A DNA stretch of 16,579 bases from the NCBI GenBank assembly GCA_039024295.1, contig JBCDIQ010000092.1, positions 1-16,579 on the forward strand, in the 5' to 3' direction. Positions 1 through 7,722 of this stretch are shown here, piece by piece; positions within the stretch are counted from its first letter, which is position 1; each line of letters begins with the position of its first letter. Made by a program: the position numbers and the translations under genes. The DNA is from JBCDIQ01 sp039024295 (GTDB taxonomy: Bacteria > Bacteroidota > Bacteroidia > J057). The notes beneath the pieces were generated by a model, which saw nothing but the letters and a program-made list of their open reading frames with translations, ran no database searches and had not been told where the DNA came from.

Positions 1-11
1 AAAAGCTTACA

Positions 12-1625
12 TCAAAATTGGAAGTAAATGAAGGGGACTACATCCTCAAATCGGACCTGAACAGTCAACCAGAAAAAGAAAGCCAGAATGGCTGCTTTCA
101 TGGTCAGAGAGGTACGGGTAAACCTTTCCTGCACCAAACGGTCCCATTTTTCAGGAAGAAAATGGAGGAAATAGCCCAGGGCTATCAAAAGGAAGATTTT
201 TATGTTAAGGGGGTTAAAGACAAAATCTCCCGCTTGCTTAAGATCAAATACTTGCACGATTCTTAGAATCATGGCATTGGCCATGTCAAAAGATTCTGCC
301 CGAAAATATATCCAGCACAAACAAACAAAATGGAAGGTAAACAGGATGCCCAGTATCCTGGAGAAGCTAAGGGGGCTCCTGATGGGTGGTTCTTCTTTCT
401 TTTCCCGGACAGGCTGCGCCGGTATGGTTTCTACCACCACATATTGTCCTAAAAGCGAAGGCTGTTGATAAGCCTTTGAACGTTTTTCTTTTCGGGTGGT
501 TCCTTTTCGGATTTCTTTGAAGAGCCTTTCAATTGCCAGCATGGCTCCATGCATTCCTCCCCAAACCACAAATTTCCAGTTTGCCCCATGCCATAGCCCT
601 CCCAGTAACATGGTCAACATCAAGTGGAGATACGTTCTAAGTTTTCCTTTGCGATTTCCTCCCATAGAGATGTACAGATAGTCCCGAAGCCAGGAGGAAA
701 GTGAAATATGCCACCTGCGCCAAAATTCCTGGATGCTGGAAGACTTGTAGGGAGAACGGAAATTCTCAGGTAGGCGAAACCCCATCAGCAGCCCTAATCC
801 AATGGCCATATCTGAGTAACCAGAAAAATCACAGTAAATCTGAAGGGCATAGCCATAAACGCCTAACAGATTTACCGAACCATCGTAGGCCATGGGGTTT
901 TCAAATACACGATCTACAAAATTCACCCCGATATAATCCGAGATCACTGCTTTTTTAAACAATCCCCCACAAATGAGCCAAAAGGCCATACCTAGTTCAG
1001 CTTCAGTAACCCTTAATTTCCTTCTGATTTGGGGCAAAAAATCTGCTGCCCGCACGATGGGGCCTGCAACCAGTTGAGGAAAAAAGCTGACAAAAAAAGC
1101 AAAGTCCAGCACACTGTCTACCGGTTCAATTTTCCTTCGGTATATATCGATGGTGTAACTCATCGTCTGGAAGGTATAAAAAGAGATGCCCACCGGAAGG
1201 AAGATCGCCACAGGATCATAGGGGTTTGCCATCAGGTCACTCCAGGTAGACAGAAAAAAATTCGTGTATTTGAAATAGGCAAGCAATCCCAAATTGGTGC
1301 CTATACTCACCATCAGGTAGAACCTCCTCCACCCTTTATGGGCAGAATAGGCAATCATGTACCCGGAGGCAAAATCAATCCCTGTTGAGAAGATTAGCAG
1401 GACGAAATAAAACCCACTGCATTTATAGTAAAAAAACAAAGAGAAACAGATCACCCAAATAGTTCTGAGCCTCTGCTGGTCAGCTACGAGGATATAAAAG
1501 GAATAAAATGCAATGAACAGGATCAAAAAGGCACCACTGGTAAACAGCAATGGGGCCTCCTGCTGGTACTGGAATAAACCAGTTAGGGCTTCAAGGTTTA
1601 TGTGATCTGTAAGCCTGGTATCCAT
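12..1625 (-). CDS. MBOAT family membrane O-acyltransferase (AlgI/PatA-like)
   Basis: This is a 537-residue polytopic membrane protein of the MBOAT family. Such proteins move an acyl group, usually acetyl, across the inner membrane for transfer to an exported glycan. The AlgI-type core is clear: PVGISFYTFQTMSY at 144-157, FFPQLVAGPIVR at 181-192, YCDFSGYSDMAIG at 264-276, FWRRWHISLSSWLRDY at 301-316, and LWHGANW with the probable active-site His346. GGMHG with His359 follows. Hydrophobic segments run throughout, starting near residue 27. A charged stretch at about 367-420 (many K, R, E) makes it longer than typical AlgI proteins and is probably a soluble loop. Its start overlaps the end of the upstream SGNH gene by 35 bases, implying translational coupling. 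The acceptor glycan (peptidoglycan, exopolysaccharide or lipopolysaccharide) cannot be read from this protein alone. Family assignment is firm; substrate is inference. Confidence 0.93.
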   Translation of the reverse strand: MDTRLTDHINLEALTGLFQYQQEAPLLFTSGAFLILFIAFYSFYILVADQQRLRTIWVICFSLFFYYKCSGFYFVLLIFSTGIDFASGYMIAYSAHKGWRRFYLMVSIGTNLGLLAYFKYTNFFLSTWSDLMANPYDPVAIFLPVGISFYTFQTMSYTIDIYRRKIEPVDSVLDFAFFVSFFPQLVAGPIVRAADFLPQIRRKLRVTEAELGMAFWLICGGLFKKAVISDYIGVNFVDRVFENPMAYDGSVNLLGVYGYALQIYCDFSGYSDMAIGLGLLMGFRLPENFRSPYKSSSIQEFWRRWHISLSSWLRDYLYISMGGNRKGKLRTYLHLMLTMLLGGLWHGANWKFVVWGGMHGAMLAIERLFKEIRKGTTRKEKRSKAYQQPSLLGQYVVVETIPAQPVREKKEEPPIRSPLSFSRILGILFTFHFVCLCWIYFRAESFDMANAMILRIVQVFDLKQAGDFVFNPLNIKIFLLIALGYFLHFLPEKWDRLVQERFTRTSLTMKAAILAFFFWLTVQVRFEDVVPFIYFQF

Positions 1626-3039
1626 TCATTAGCGCATCAAATAGCAAGGTAGCTTGCAACTCATAGCCCGTTTTATTCAAATGTATTAAATCTTGCTGAG
1701 CAAGCCCACCCGTGGCCCAGTTTTGAATGCCACCAGCACCTCCCATCACCTGATAAAAATCCCAAAAGGCTAACCCATGGTTACGGGCATAGCCTGTAAG
1801 GGTTGATCTTATTGAGCTCATGTTTCTGCTAACATAGGATCCGGAGGCCTTAGCATCTGGAGGAGTAGTGACCAATATATTTGCAAGGCTGGCGTTCCAG
1901 CGCATTTGCTGGACGAGTTGATCCACTTGCTTGTAAAATGTTACAGCAGAAAAACGGGAATTCATTGCTTCATTGGTGCCAAGGGAAATAATTACCAGAT
2001 CAGGATTGAGCTCTTTGAGTTGCTCCATCAGGTTTTGCTGACCTCGCTCAAAATGCCGAAACTGTGCCCCATTGATGCCAATCATGTGATATAGGATGCC
2101 AGACTGCCGGGTATTTTCCAAGTTAAGCCCATACAGGGTAAACTCATGCTGGCTATTTTGGGTCTGATGCCCTTTCAGGTACAGGCGATCACTCGTTTGT
2201 GTAAAGAAAACCGAAGTCGCCTGATTGCTTTGGGGTACCTGGGTATTGTCGAAAGAAAACTCGACCCCCCGAGACCTGTTCGGTACAAAGATTCTCTCCC
2301 GATACCGTATGATCAGTAATTGTCCCGGAAAAATAAGGTCGCCTTTTATCTGGTTCCAGAATCGGACTTGGGAAACGGTACAGCCGTGTTCCTTGGCAAT
2401 TGCACTCAAGTTTTCACCCGGACTCACCAAGTGATGCTTGGCTCGAGTCACAACCTTGGTAACTCCTCCCGACCGAGGGGTTTCAGGAGCAGGCGTCAGG
2501 TTACAAGCAAAGGCACCCGGTCCTTTGCTATGAAACAGCGTTACTTTATCAAAAGAATAATCAAGTCCTTCCTCATTTTCTCGCAAAAAAAGCTCCAGGA
2601 AAAAGTCAGGCTGTTGGGTTTGAATGGCATGCCCACTGATCCCGGACCGAAAAGGACCGTTACTTTTGATTAACCGGGTGGAATTCCACCGGCTGCTGCT
2701 TTCAGCTCGAATATCTAAGGGGCTGTTGGTTTGTGCCAGGCGATAAGGAAAAACCAATCCCCTACCTGCATTTCCAAACCGTTTTTGCAACTCCATCCTT
2801 AGTCGGCCCCCGAGAAATCCCGCCTGCAGATGAGAATCTCCAATATGGACAATGGTTACCTTTTGACGCTCCCCCCGTTCAAGTCTGACCAGTTCATGGT
2901 AAAACTTTTGCAATCCGATAGTAGCGTCTGAAATCTGATTTAGGTCGTAATGAACCAACTCTTGGGGGGGAGAAACACTGTACTGGGCATAGCCAGGCAG
3001 TAGCCAAAGTAGGGCAATGAGTAGAAAGGGGTGCCGCAT
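1591..3039 (-). CDS. Secreted SGNH/GDSL hydrolase with internal LysM domain
   Basis: The open frame extends up to 3159, but I place the start at the ATG at 3037-3039. A signal peptide begins there (MRHPFLLIALLWLLPGYAQ), and AGGA lies a few bases upstream. The resulting protein has 482 residues. SGNH blocks are visible: IGDSH at 66-70 (Ser69 as nucleophile, His in place of the usual Leu), GINGAQ at 321-326, SLGTNEA at 352-358, and DLIHL with Asp450 and His453 completing the triad. A LysM repeat sits at about 201-246 (HHLVSPGENLSAIAKEHG, then NQIKGDLIFPGQLLII), between the first and second catalytic blocks. LysM modules bind N-acetylglucosamine polymers such as peptidoglycan. It precedes the MBOAT gene with overlap, like PatA/PatB or AlgI/AlgX-J partners. 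It could be an O-acetyltransferase or an O-acetylesterase acting in the periplasm or at the surface; sequence alone does not decide. Confidence 0.88.
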   Translation of the reverse strand: MRHPFLLIALLWLLPGYAQYSVSPPQELVHYDLNQISDATIGLQKFYHELVRLERGERQKVTIVHIGDSHLQAGFLGGRLRMELQKRFGNAGRGLVFPYRLAQTNSPLDIRAESSSRWNSTRLIKSNGPFRSGISGHAIQTQQPDFFLELFLRENEEGLDYSFDKVTLFHSKGPGAFACNLTPAPETPRSGGVTKVVTRAKHHLVSPGENLSAIAKEHGCTVSQVRFWNQIKGDLIFPGQLLIIRYRERIFVPNRSRGVEFSFDNTQVPQSNQATSVFFTQTSDRLYLKGHQTQNSQHEFTLYGLNLENTRQSGILYHMIGINGAQFRHFERGQQNLMEQLKELNPDLVIISLGTNEAMNSRFSAVTFYKQVDQLVQQMRWNASLANILVTTPPDAKASGSYVSRNMSSIRSTLTGYARNHGLAFWDFYQVMGGAGGIQNWATGGLAQQDLIHLNKTGYELQATLLFDALMNGYQAYRSHKP

Positions 3040-3167
3040 AGTTCCTGGGTACACAACTTTAGGGCCAATTAAGCTGTGAAGGTGGTGAATTGTGTGAACA
3101 TTTCCTGTATATTTTGGAAAAAATTTAGTATTTTTTATGTCATTTTTGGAATAATTCACCTATTTAT

Positions 3168-3791
3168 ATGATTAAAGTTGCAATTGTAGAAGATAACCAG
3201 GATCTACAGGAGGCTTTTGAGTTCATACTTGATAATTCAGAACATTGCGAGTGCGTAGGTGTCTATGACAGGGCGGAAACCGCATTGAAAGGGCTGCAAA
3301 AGCAACCTGCAGAAGTGGTATTGATGGACATAGAATTACCAGGTATGACAGGGGTAGAATGCGTCCAGCAATTAAAAACACTGCAACCGGAAGTTGATGT
3401 GCTGATGATTACTGTCCATAGTGACGATAAATATGTATTTGACTCCTTGCAAGCTGGTGCTTGTGGGTACCTGACCAAGAATACCTCTCCCACAAAACTG
3501 CTAGACGCCATCCTGGAAGTCCACAAAGGAGGGGCACCCATGAGTTCAAATATTGCTCGTATGGTAGTGGGGTCTTTCAATCGGCTTCAAACCCCCAAGC
3601 CTTCTCTTACCCGGAGAGAAAAGGAGGTACTCGAGCAATTGTGTAATGGCAAGAGCTATAAAATGATTGCGGATGCCCTGTGTGTAAGCGAGGACACCGT
3701 ACGGTTTCACATTAAAAAGATTTATCGAAAACTTCAGGTCAACTCAAAATCTGAAGCTGTTATCAAGGCCTTACGTGACCACATTATTTGA
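3168..3791 (+). CDS. NarL/LuxR-family response regulator
   Basis: A 207-residue two-component response regulator. The N-terminal receiver (about 1-120) has the acidic pair Glu8/Asp9, phosphoacceptor Asp54 in VLMDIELPG, switch Thr82, and Lys104 in GYLTKNTSP. A GerE/LuxR helix-turn-helix follows at about 145-205 (LTRREKEVLEQL, SYKMIADALCVSEDTVRFHIKKIYRKL). Such proteins dimerise on phosphorylation and bind promoter DNA. It is transcribed away from the SGNH/MBOAT operon across a 128-base intergenic region and lies 111 bases before the SBBP protein gene, so either could be a target. No histidine kinase is adjacent, making it an orphan within this window. The ATG at 3168 immediately precedes the first receiver strand (MIKVAIVEDN), so the start is secure. 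Confidence 0.95.
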   Translation: MIKVAIVEDNQDLQEAFEFILDNSEHCECVGVYDRAETALKGLQKQPAEVVLMDIELPGMTGVECVQQLKTLQPEVDVLMITVHSDDKYVFDSLQAGACGYLTKNTSPTKLLDAILEVHKGGAPMSSNIARMVVGSFNRLQTPKPSLTRREKEVLEQLCNGKSYKMIADALCVSEDTVRFHIKKIYRKLQVNSKSEAVIKALRDHII

Positions 3792-3902
3792 TTTCGGTAC
3801 GATATGTGATATGTAACTCCATAGCTCATTTACAGGCAGATTTAACGTGCTTTTTAAGTATTTTTAATCTAGTCTAAGTTCTGTTACAAAACCCCTGAAA
3901 AG

Positions 3903-5894
3903 ATGAGATTTTGGTTGTTAACCTTCTTTGTTAGCCTTTTACCGATCCAATATACCTGTGCCCAAGATTGGGAATGGGTACAAACTGCCGGCAGTGAAGA
4001 CCAGGTAAACGTTGGCAGTGCAGTATGCACAGATGTAAGAGGGAATATATATGTAACAGGATTTATTCACCGCCCGGTACGGTTTCAGGAGGAGGTAAAC
4101 AGTGGGCGCACATTTCATCTTTCCAGCAACATCAAGCGAGATGACCATATGTTCATCGCACGGTACAATTCTGCCGGACGCCTTATGTGGGTCAACTATG
4201 CAACCGGCAGATATGCCGAAGGAAAGGCAATTTGTACCGACTCCTATGGAAACGTATATGTGACAGGACGCTTCTCAGAACGCACCATGTTCAGCTCCAC
4301 AGACGGCAACAACAGCCGAATGGAGGGCAGTTCCCCAGGCATGATGTTCATCGCAAAGTATGATGCAGGCGGACGGTTAAAATGGGTCGTAAAGGGAGGT
4401 ACTCCCCATGGCCAAAATTCTGGAGAAGCTATTAGCGTTTCCAATGACCGAGTATATGTGGCGGGTTATTCTGAAATTGAAGCAGGAGAGGCAGTTGTTT
4501 ACCGGTCTTCTGATTATAGCAAGCGAATATTCCACCCAGTAGCAGGACAAATCCAAGATTACACAACGGTCGGTTCTATAGTGGCTTATGACCTGAATGG
4601 TCGGTTCAAACAAGCGACATTTTTGGGTAGTGCTACCAGCAAAGTTCATTTTCATGACCTCAAGGTGAACAAGCGTCATATGTTTGTTTCAGCTACTGTA
4701 AGAGGGGCCTATCACGGATACGATATACACCTTGATGGAAACAACTTTCAACCTGAAGGACTCGTCCTACAGTTTGACGTCGGTGGCAGGTATTCATGGC
4801 ATAGCAGAATATCTGCTCGATTTAGCCCTAGCTCACAGCCACGGCTGGCATTGTCCGGACACAGGCTAGGCGTGGGGTTTGCCTGTATTGGGGGTGCTTC
4901 GTTGTACGACTCCCGAAAGCACTCGAAAGTGCTGAAAGCCAGTTCTCCCCAGGAACGGTTCATCAATGTAAGCCTGATGGACCATAAAGGGAACTTCCTC
5001 TGGCATGCCCCCAGCCCTGTACCCGAAGGGGGAACCGGTACCCATGACCTGGACTTTGACAGAAGTGGAAACCTGTACCTGACCGGACACATTTCTGAGG
5101 ATACCTGGCTGGGCAATCACAAGGTTAGCACAAAAGGCTTCCAGCAGCCCAGCAATCCCGAAGAGGGAAGTTGGTGGGACAAAAATTTATTTATCGCCAA
5201 GATCAATTCTCGAGGAGAATACCTATGGGCAGAAAGCAGCTCAGGCAATCGATATGAAATCAGCTATGGCCTCGCCCTGGACCCAAGCAGAAATGTGTTT
5301 GTCACGGGATATTTCAACGGGGGACAGCAGGTGTCATTTGGGCAGGCCCGCGTCCGTGAGTTTGGTCAAATCAATATTTTTCTGGCAAAACTTAATCCGG
5401 CCTTCCGCAAAACCGATAGAAGAAACCGCCCGGCACTGGCAAGGCTCAATCGGAATAGTTCACAGGCTGATGGTCCGCGGCTTCCACATGCTTCATATGC
5501 AGAATCAGCATACGACTCCCCCAATAAGGGAGAACTTGCCATGGGCAGAGAAGTGATCAAGCAACAGCAAATCACTGTCAAAGGGACTGAAATTGATGTG
5601 TACCTATGGGACAACAATCGCATTGATGGAGATGTGGTATCTCTTTACCTCAACGACGAGTGTGTCCTGAAGTCCTATCAGTTAAGGTCTCATACCAAGC
5701 ATGTTCATTTAAGCTTGCCCGAAGGCGTAGAAAATCAGCTCATGATTTATGCAGATAATGTGGGCATGATTACCCCCAATACAACTGCGGTCACCATTTA
5801 CGATGGCCATACTACTCAGCGGGTGCATTTGTTATCGGATTATCAGCGGAGTGAATCGCTGACCATCATGGTGGGGAAAAATGGAGCAAGATAA
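3903..5894 (+). CDS. Secreted SBBP-repeat beta-propeller protein
   Basis: A 663-residue exported protein with a clear signal peptide (MRFWLLTFFVSLLPIQYTCAQ, cleavage probably after Ala20). The body carries SBBP-type (seven-bladed beta-propeller) repeats with the pattern D..GN.YVTG. They occur near 43-54 (TDVRGNIYVTGF), 112-123 (TDSYGNVYVTGR), 180-189 (degenerate), 385-396 (DRSGNLYLTGHI) and 460-471 (PSRNVFVTGYFN). Each clear copy is preceded by an (F)IA+(Y)(D/N) strand such as MFIAKYDAGGRLKW. After a linker rich in Ser, Arg and Asn (about 500-550) comes a separate module at 552-660 (ITVKGTEIDVYLWDNNRIDG, then DVVSLYLND, LMIYADNVG, TTAVTIYDGH) that I associate with exported Bacteroidota proteins. 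No typical type IX secretion tail is visible. Function is unknown; surface or periplasmic binding or scaffolding is inferred. It ends one base before the convergent uvrC stop. Confidence 0.87.
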   Translation: MRFWLLTFFVSLLPIQYTCAQDWEWVQTAGSEDQVNVGSAVCTDVRGNIYVTGFIHRPVRFQEEVNSGRTFHLSSNIKRDDHMFIARYNSAGRLMWVNYATGRYAEGKAICTDSYGNVYVTGRFSERTMFSSTDGNNSRMEGSSPGMMFIAKYDAGGRLKWVVKGGTPHGQNSGEAISVSNDRVYVAGYSEIEAGEAVVYRSSDYSKRIFHPVAGQIQDYTTVGSIVAYDLNGRFKQATFLGSATSKVHFHDLKVNKRHMFVSATVRGAYHGYDIHLDGNNFQPEGLVLQFDVGGRYSWHSRISARFSPSSQPRLALSGHRLGVGFACIGGASLYDSRKHSKVLKASSPQERFINVSLMDHKGNFLWHAPSPVPEGGTGTHDLDFDRSGNLYLTGHISEDTWLGNHKVSTKGFQQPSNPEEGSWWDKNLFIAKINSRGEYLWAESSSGNRYEISYGLALDPSRNVFVTGYFNGGQQVSFGQARVREFGQINIFLAKLNPAFRKTDRRNRPALARLNRNSSQADGPRLPHASYAESAYDSPNKGELAMGREVIKQQQITVKGTEIDVYLWDNNRIDGDVVSLYLNDECVLKSYQLRSHTKHVHLSLPEGVENQLMIYADNVGMITPNTTAVTIYDGHTTQRVHLLSDYQRSESLTIMVGKNGAR

Positions 5895-5895
5895 A

Positions 5896-7722
5896 TCAGA
5901 TCACACCAGCCTGAATCGCTTCCTGAATTAGTTTTGCTTTGTGAGTCCCAAGCTTGGCTTCCAACTCCTCCGGTGAAGCAGCTTTGAGCTTTTTGAGCGA
6001 TTTAAATGTCTGAAGAATCTTCTTGGCGGATTCTTCTCCTATACCCTTGACGGCCGTTAGGCCTGAGCGTTGGTTGGCTCCCTTGCTCCGCTTATCGCGG
6101 TGGAAGGTGATGGCAAATCGGTGGGCTTCATTGCGAAGCTGCTGAATCAGGTACAGACCTGCACTTTTTTTATCCAGGTGAAGGGGAATAGAATCTCCCG
6201 GCACATAAATTTCTTCCAATCGTTTGGCAATACCAATCAGGGGCACCTTGTCAAATACATTGAGCTTCTTAAGCGATTTCGCAGCACTGCTCAATTGCCC
6301 TTTGCCTCCATCCACCACGAGCAGTTTAGGAAATGGCTTATCTTCTTCGATCAATCGCTTAAATCGACGGTAGACCACCTCCTCCATTGAAGCGAAGTCA
6401 TTCGGCCCCTCTACCGTTTTGATATTGAACTTTCGGTAGTCCCTTTTGGAAGGTTTTCCATTTTTAAATACGACCAGAGAAGCAACAGGGAAATTCCCCT
6501 GGAAGTTGGAGTTATCGATGCACTCGATATGATCAGGCAAAGTGTCCAAATGAAGGGCTTCCTGCAATTCTTCCATGCCCACTTCACCCTGCGTTTTTCG
6601 CTTCTTAAAGGTTTGTTCGTAGAGTTTTTCCGTTAATAAGGTCTTGCAGTTTTTCTCTGCCAATTCCACGAGGTGCTTTTTATCGCCAATTTTGGGGAGG
6701 GTAAACGTGAATTCTTCTGGTGGATCGGGTAGCTCCACATTGACCACAAATTCTTCAAATAAATCTTCATCTTCACTCATCAAACGAGACAGGGCCGCAG
6801 TCAGGATTTCCCCCTCCTCTTCTTGATTGGCACGCTTCATTTCATAGGCATGGGTCTGTACGATTGCGCCATTCTGCACCTTGAAGTGATAAACGATGGC
6901 CAAGTGGGCCTCACACACCACAGAAAGTACTTCTAGGTCCCCAATCTTGCCCGAAACGACCGTATTCTTCCGACGATATTCTTTGACCTTCTCGATTTTC
7001 TTGCGGTAATATTCTGCTTGTTCAAATTTGAATTCCGCAGCGGCATCCTTCATCCGTTGCTCTAATTCACGAATGACCGGTGCCATGTTTCCTTTCAGGA
7101 TATGCTTTACCTGGTCAATGCCCGCATTGTAATCTTCTTCGGACTGCTTCCCGACACATGGTGCCGCACAGTTTCCGATCTGGTATTCCAGGCAGACCTT
7201 GAATTTTCCGGCGGCAATATTCGCATCAGAAAGATGATAATTACAGGTTCTCAACGAGATAAATCCCCTAATCAAATTCAGGATAGATTTCATGGTGGTG
7301 ACGCTAGGGTATGGCCCAAAATACAGAGAGCCATCAGCGTCTTTTGTACGCGTGCTAAACACACGGGGAAACCGCTCGTTTTTTACACAAATGTAGGGAT
7401 AGGTCTTCCCATCTTTCAGCAAAATGTTGTACCTCGGCTGGTGCCGCTTGATCAGGTTGTTTTCTAGGAGGAGGGCTTCTATTTCGCTATTAGTAATGGT
7501 GTAGCGTACATCAACGATGTTGTCCACCATGTGTCGGATACGGTAACTATGAGGCCGAGAATTGGCAAAATAACTGCTCACCCTTTTTCGGAGGGATTTG
7601 GCCTTGCCGATGTAGATGATTTTGCCTTTGGCATTTAAAAATCGATATACCCCGGGTTCCAAAGGCAGGCTGCGCACCGTTTCGAACAGTACTTCCCGTT
7701 CCTTTAGTGCCCTAGTTTTCAT
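5896..7722 (-). CDS. uvrC: UvrABC excinuclease subunit C
   Basis: A 608-residue UvrC, the nuclease that makes both incisions around lesions in nucleotide excision repair. Every expected module is present. The N-terminal GIY-YIG nuclease (about 18-100) has GVYRF at 24-28, IIYIGKAKSLRKRV at 35-48 and EALLLE at 82-87. Cys160, Cys177, Cys185 and Cys189 match the four-cysteine iron-sulphur site. A UVR motif that binds UvrB lies at about 215-250. The RNase H-like nuclease has Asp403 (CIDNSN), Asp471 (VVDGGKGQ) and His534 (NEAHRFAITFHR) as its probable triad. Tandem helix-hairpin-helix motifs at about 553-605 (LTAVKGIGEESAKKIL) bind DNA. Length is normal. The start overlaps the end of the PBP1A gene by 11 bases, so the two are probably cotranscribed, although their functions are unrelated. 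Confidence 0.98.
   Translation of the reverse strand: MKTRALKEREVLFETVRSLPLEPGVYRFLNAKGKIIYIGKAKSLRKRVSSYFANSRPHSYRIRHMVDNIVDVRYTITNSEIEALLLENNLIKRHQPRYNILLKDGKTYPYICVKNERFPRVFSTRTKDADGSLYFGPYPSVTTMKSILNLIRGFISLRTCNYHLSDANIAAGKFKVCLEYQIGNCAAPCVGKQSEEDYNAGIDQVKHILKGNMAPVIRELEQRMKDAAAEFKFEQAEYYRKKIEKVKEYRRKNTVVSGKIGDLEVLSVVCEAHLAIVYHFKVQNGAIVQTHAYEMKRANQEEEGEILTAALSRLMSEDEDLFEEFVVNVELPDPPEEFTFTLPKIGDKKHLVELAEKNCKTLLTEKLYEQTFKKRKTQGEVGMEELQEALHLDTLPDHIECIDNSNFQGNFPVASLVVFKNGKPSKRDYRKFNIKTVEGPNDFASMEEVVYRRFKRLIEEDKPFPKLLVVDGGKGQLSSAAKSLKKLNVFDKVPLIGIAKRLEEIYVPGDSIPLHLDKKSAGLYLIQQLRNEAHRFAITFHRDKRSKGANQRSGLTAVKGIGEESAKKILQTFKSLKKLKAASPEELEAKLGTHKAKLIQEAIQAGVI

Noticed and set aside
3090..3116. Possible promoter TTG N15 TATATTTTG for the NarL-type regulator
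   Set aside because: The spacer is shorter than the usual 17-23 bases and the -7 box fits only with an extra base. Too weak to list.
3040..3159. In-frame upstream extension of the SGNH hydrolase by 40 codons
   Set aside because: The extension has no signal-like or domain features, and it covers the divergent promoter region. A clean signal peptide starts at the internal ATG at 3039.
3801..3814. Tandem GATATGT repeat after the NarL-type regulator gene
   Set aside because: Only two 7-base units in AT-rich intergenic sequence, with no pairing or link to another feature.
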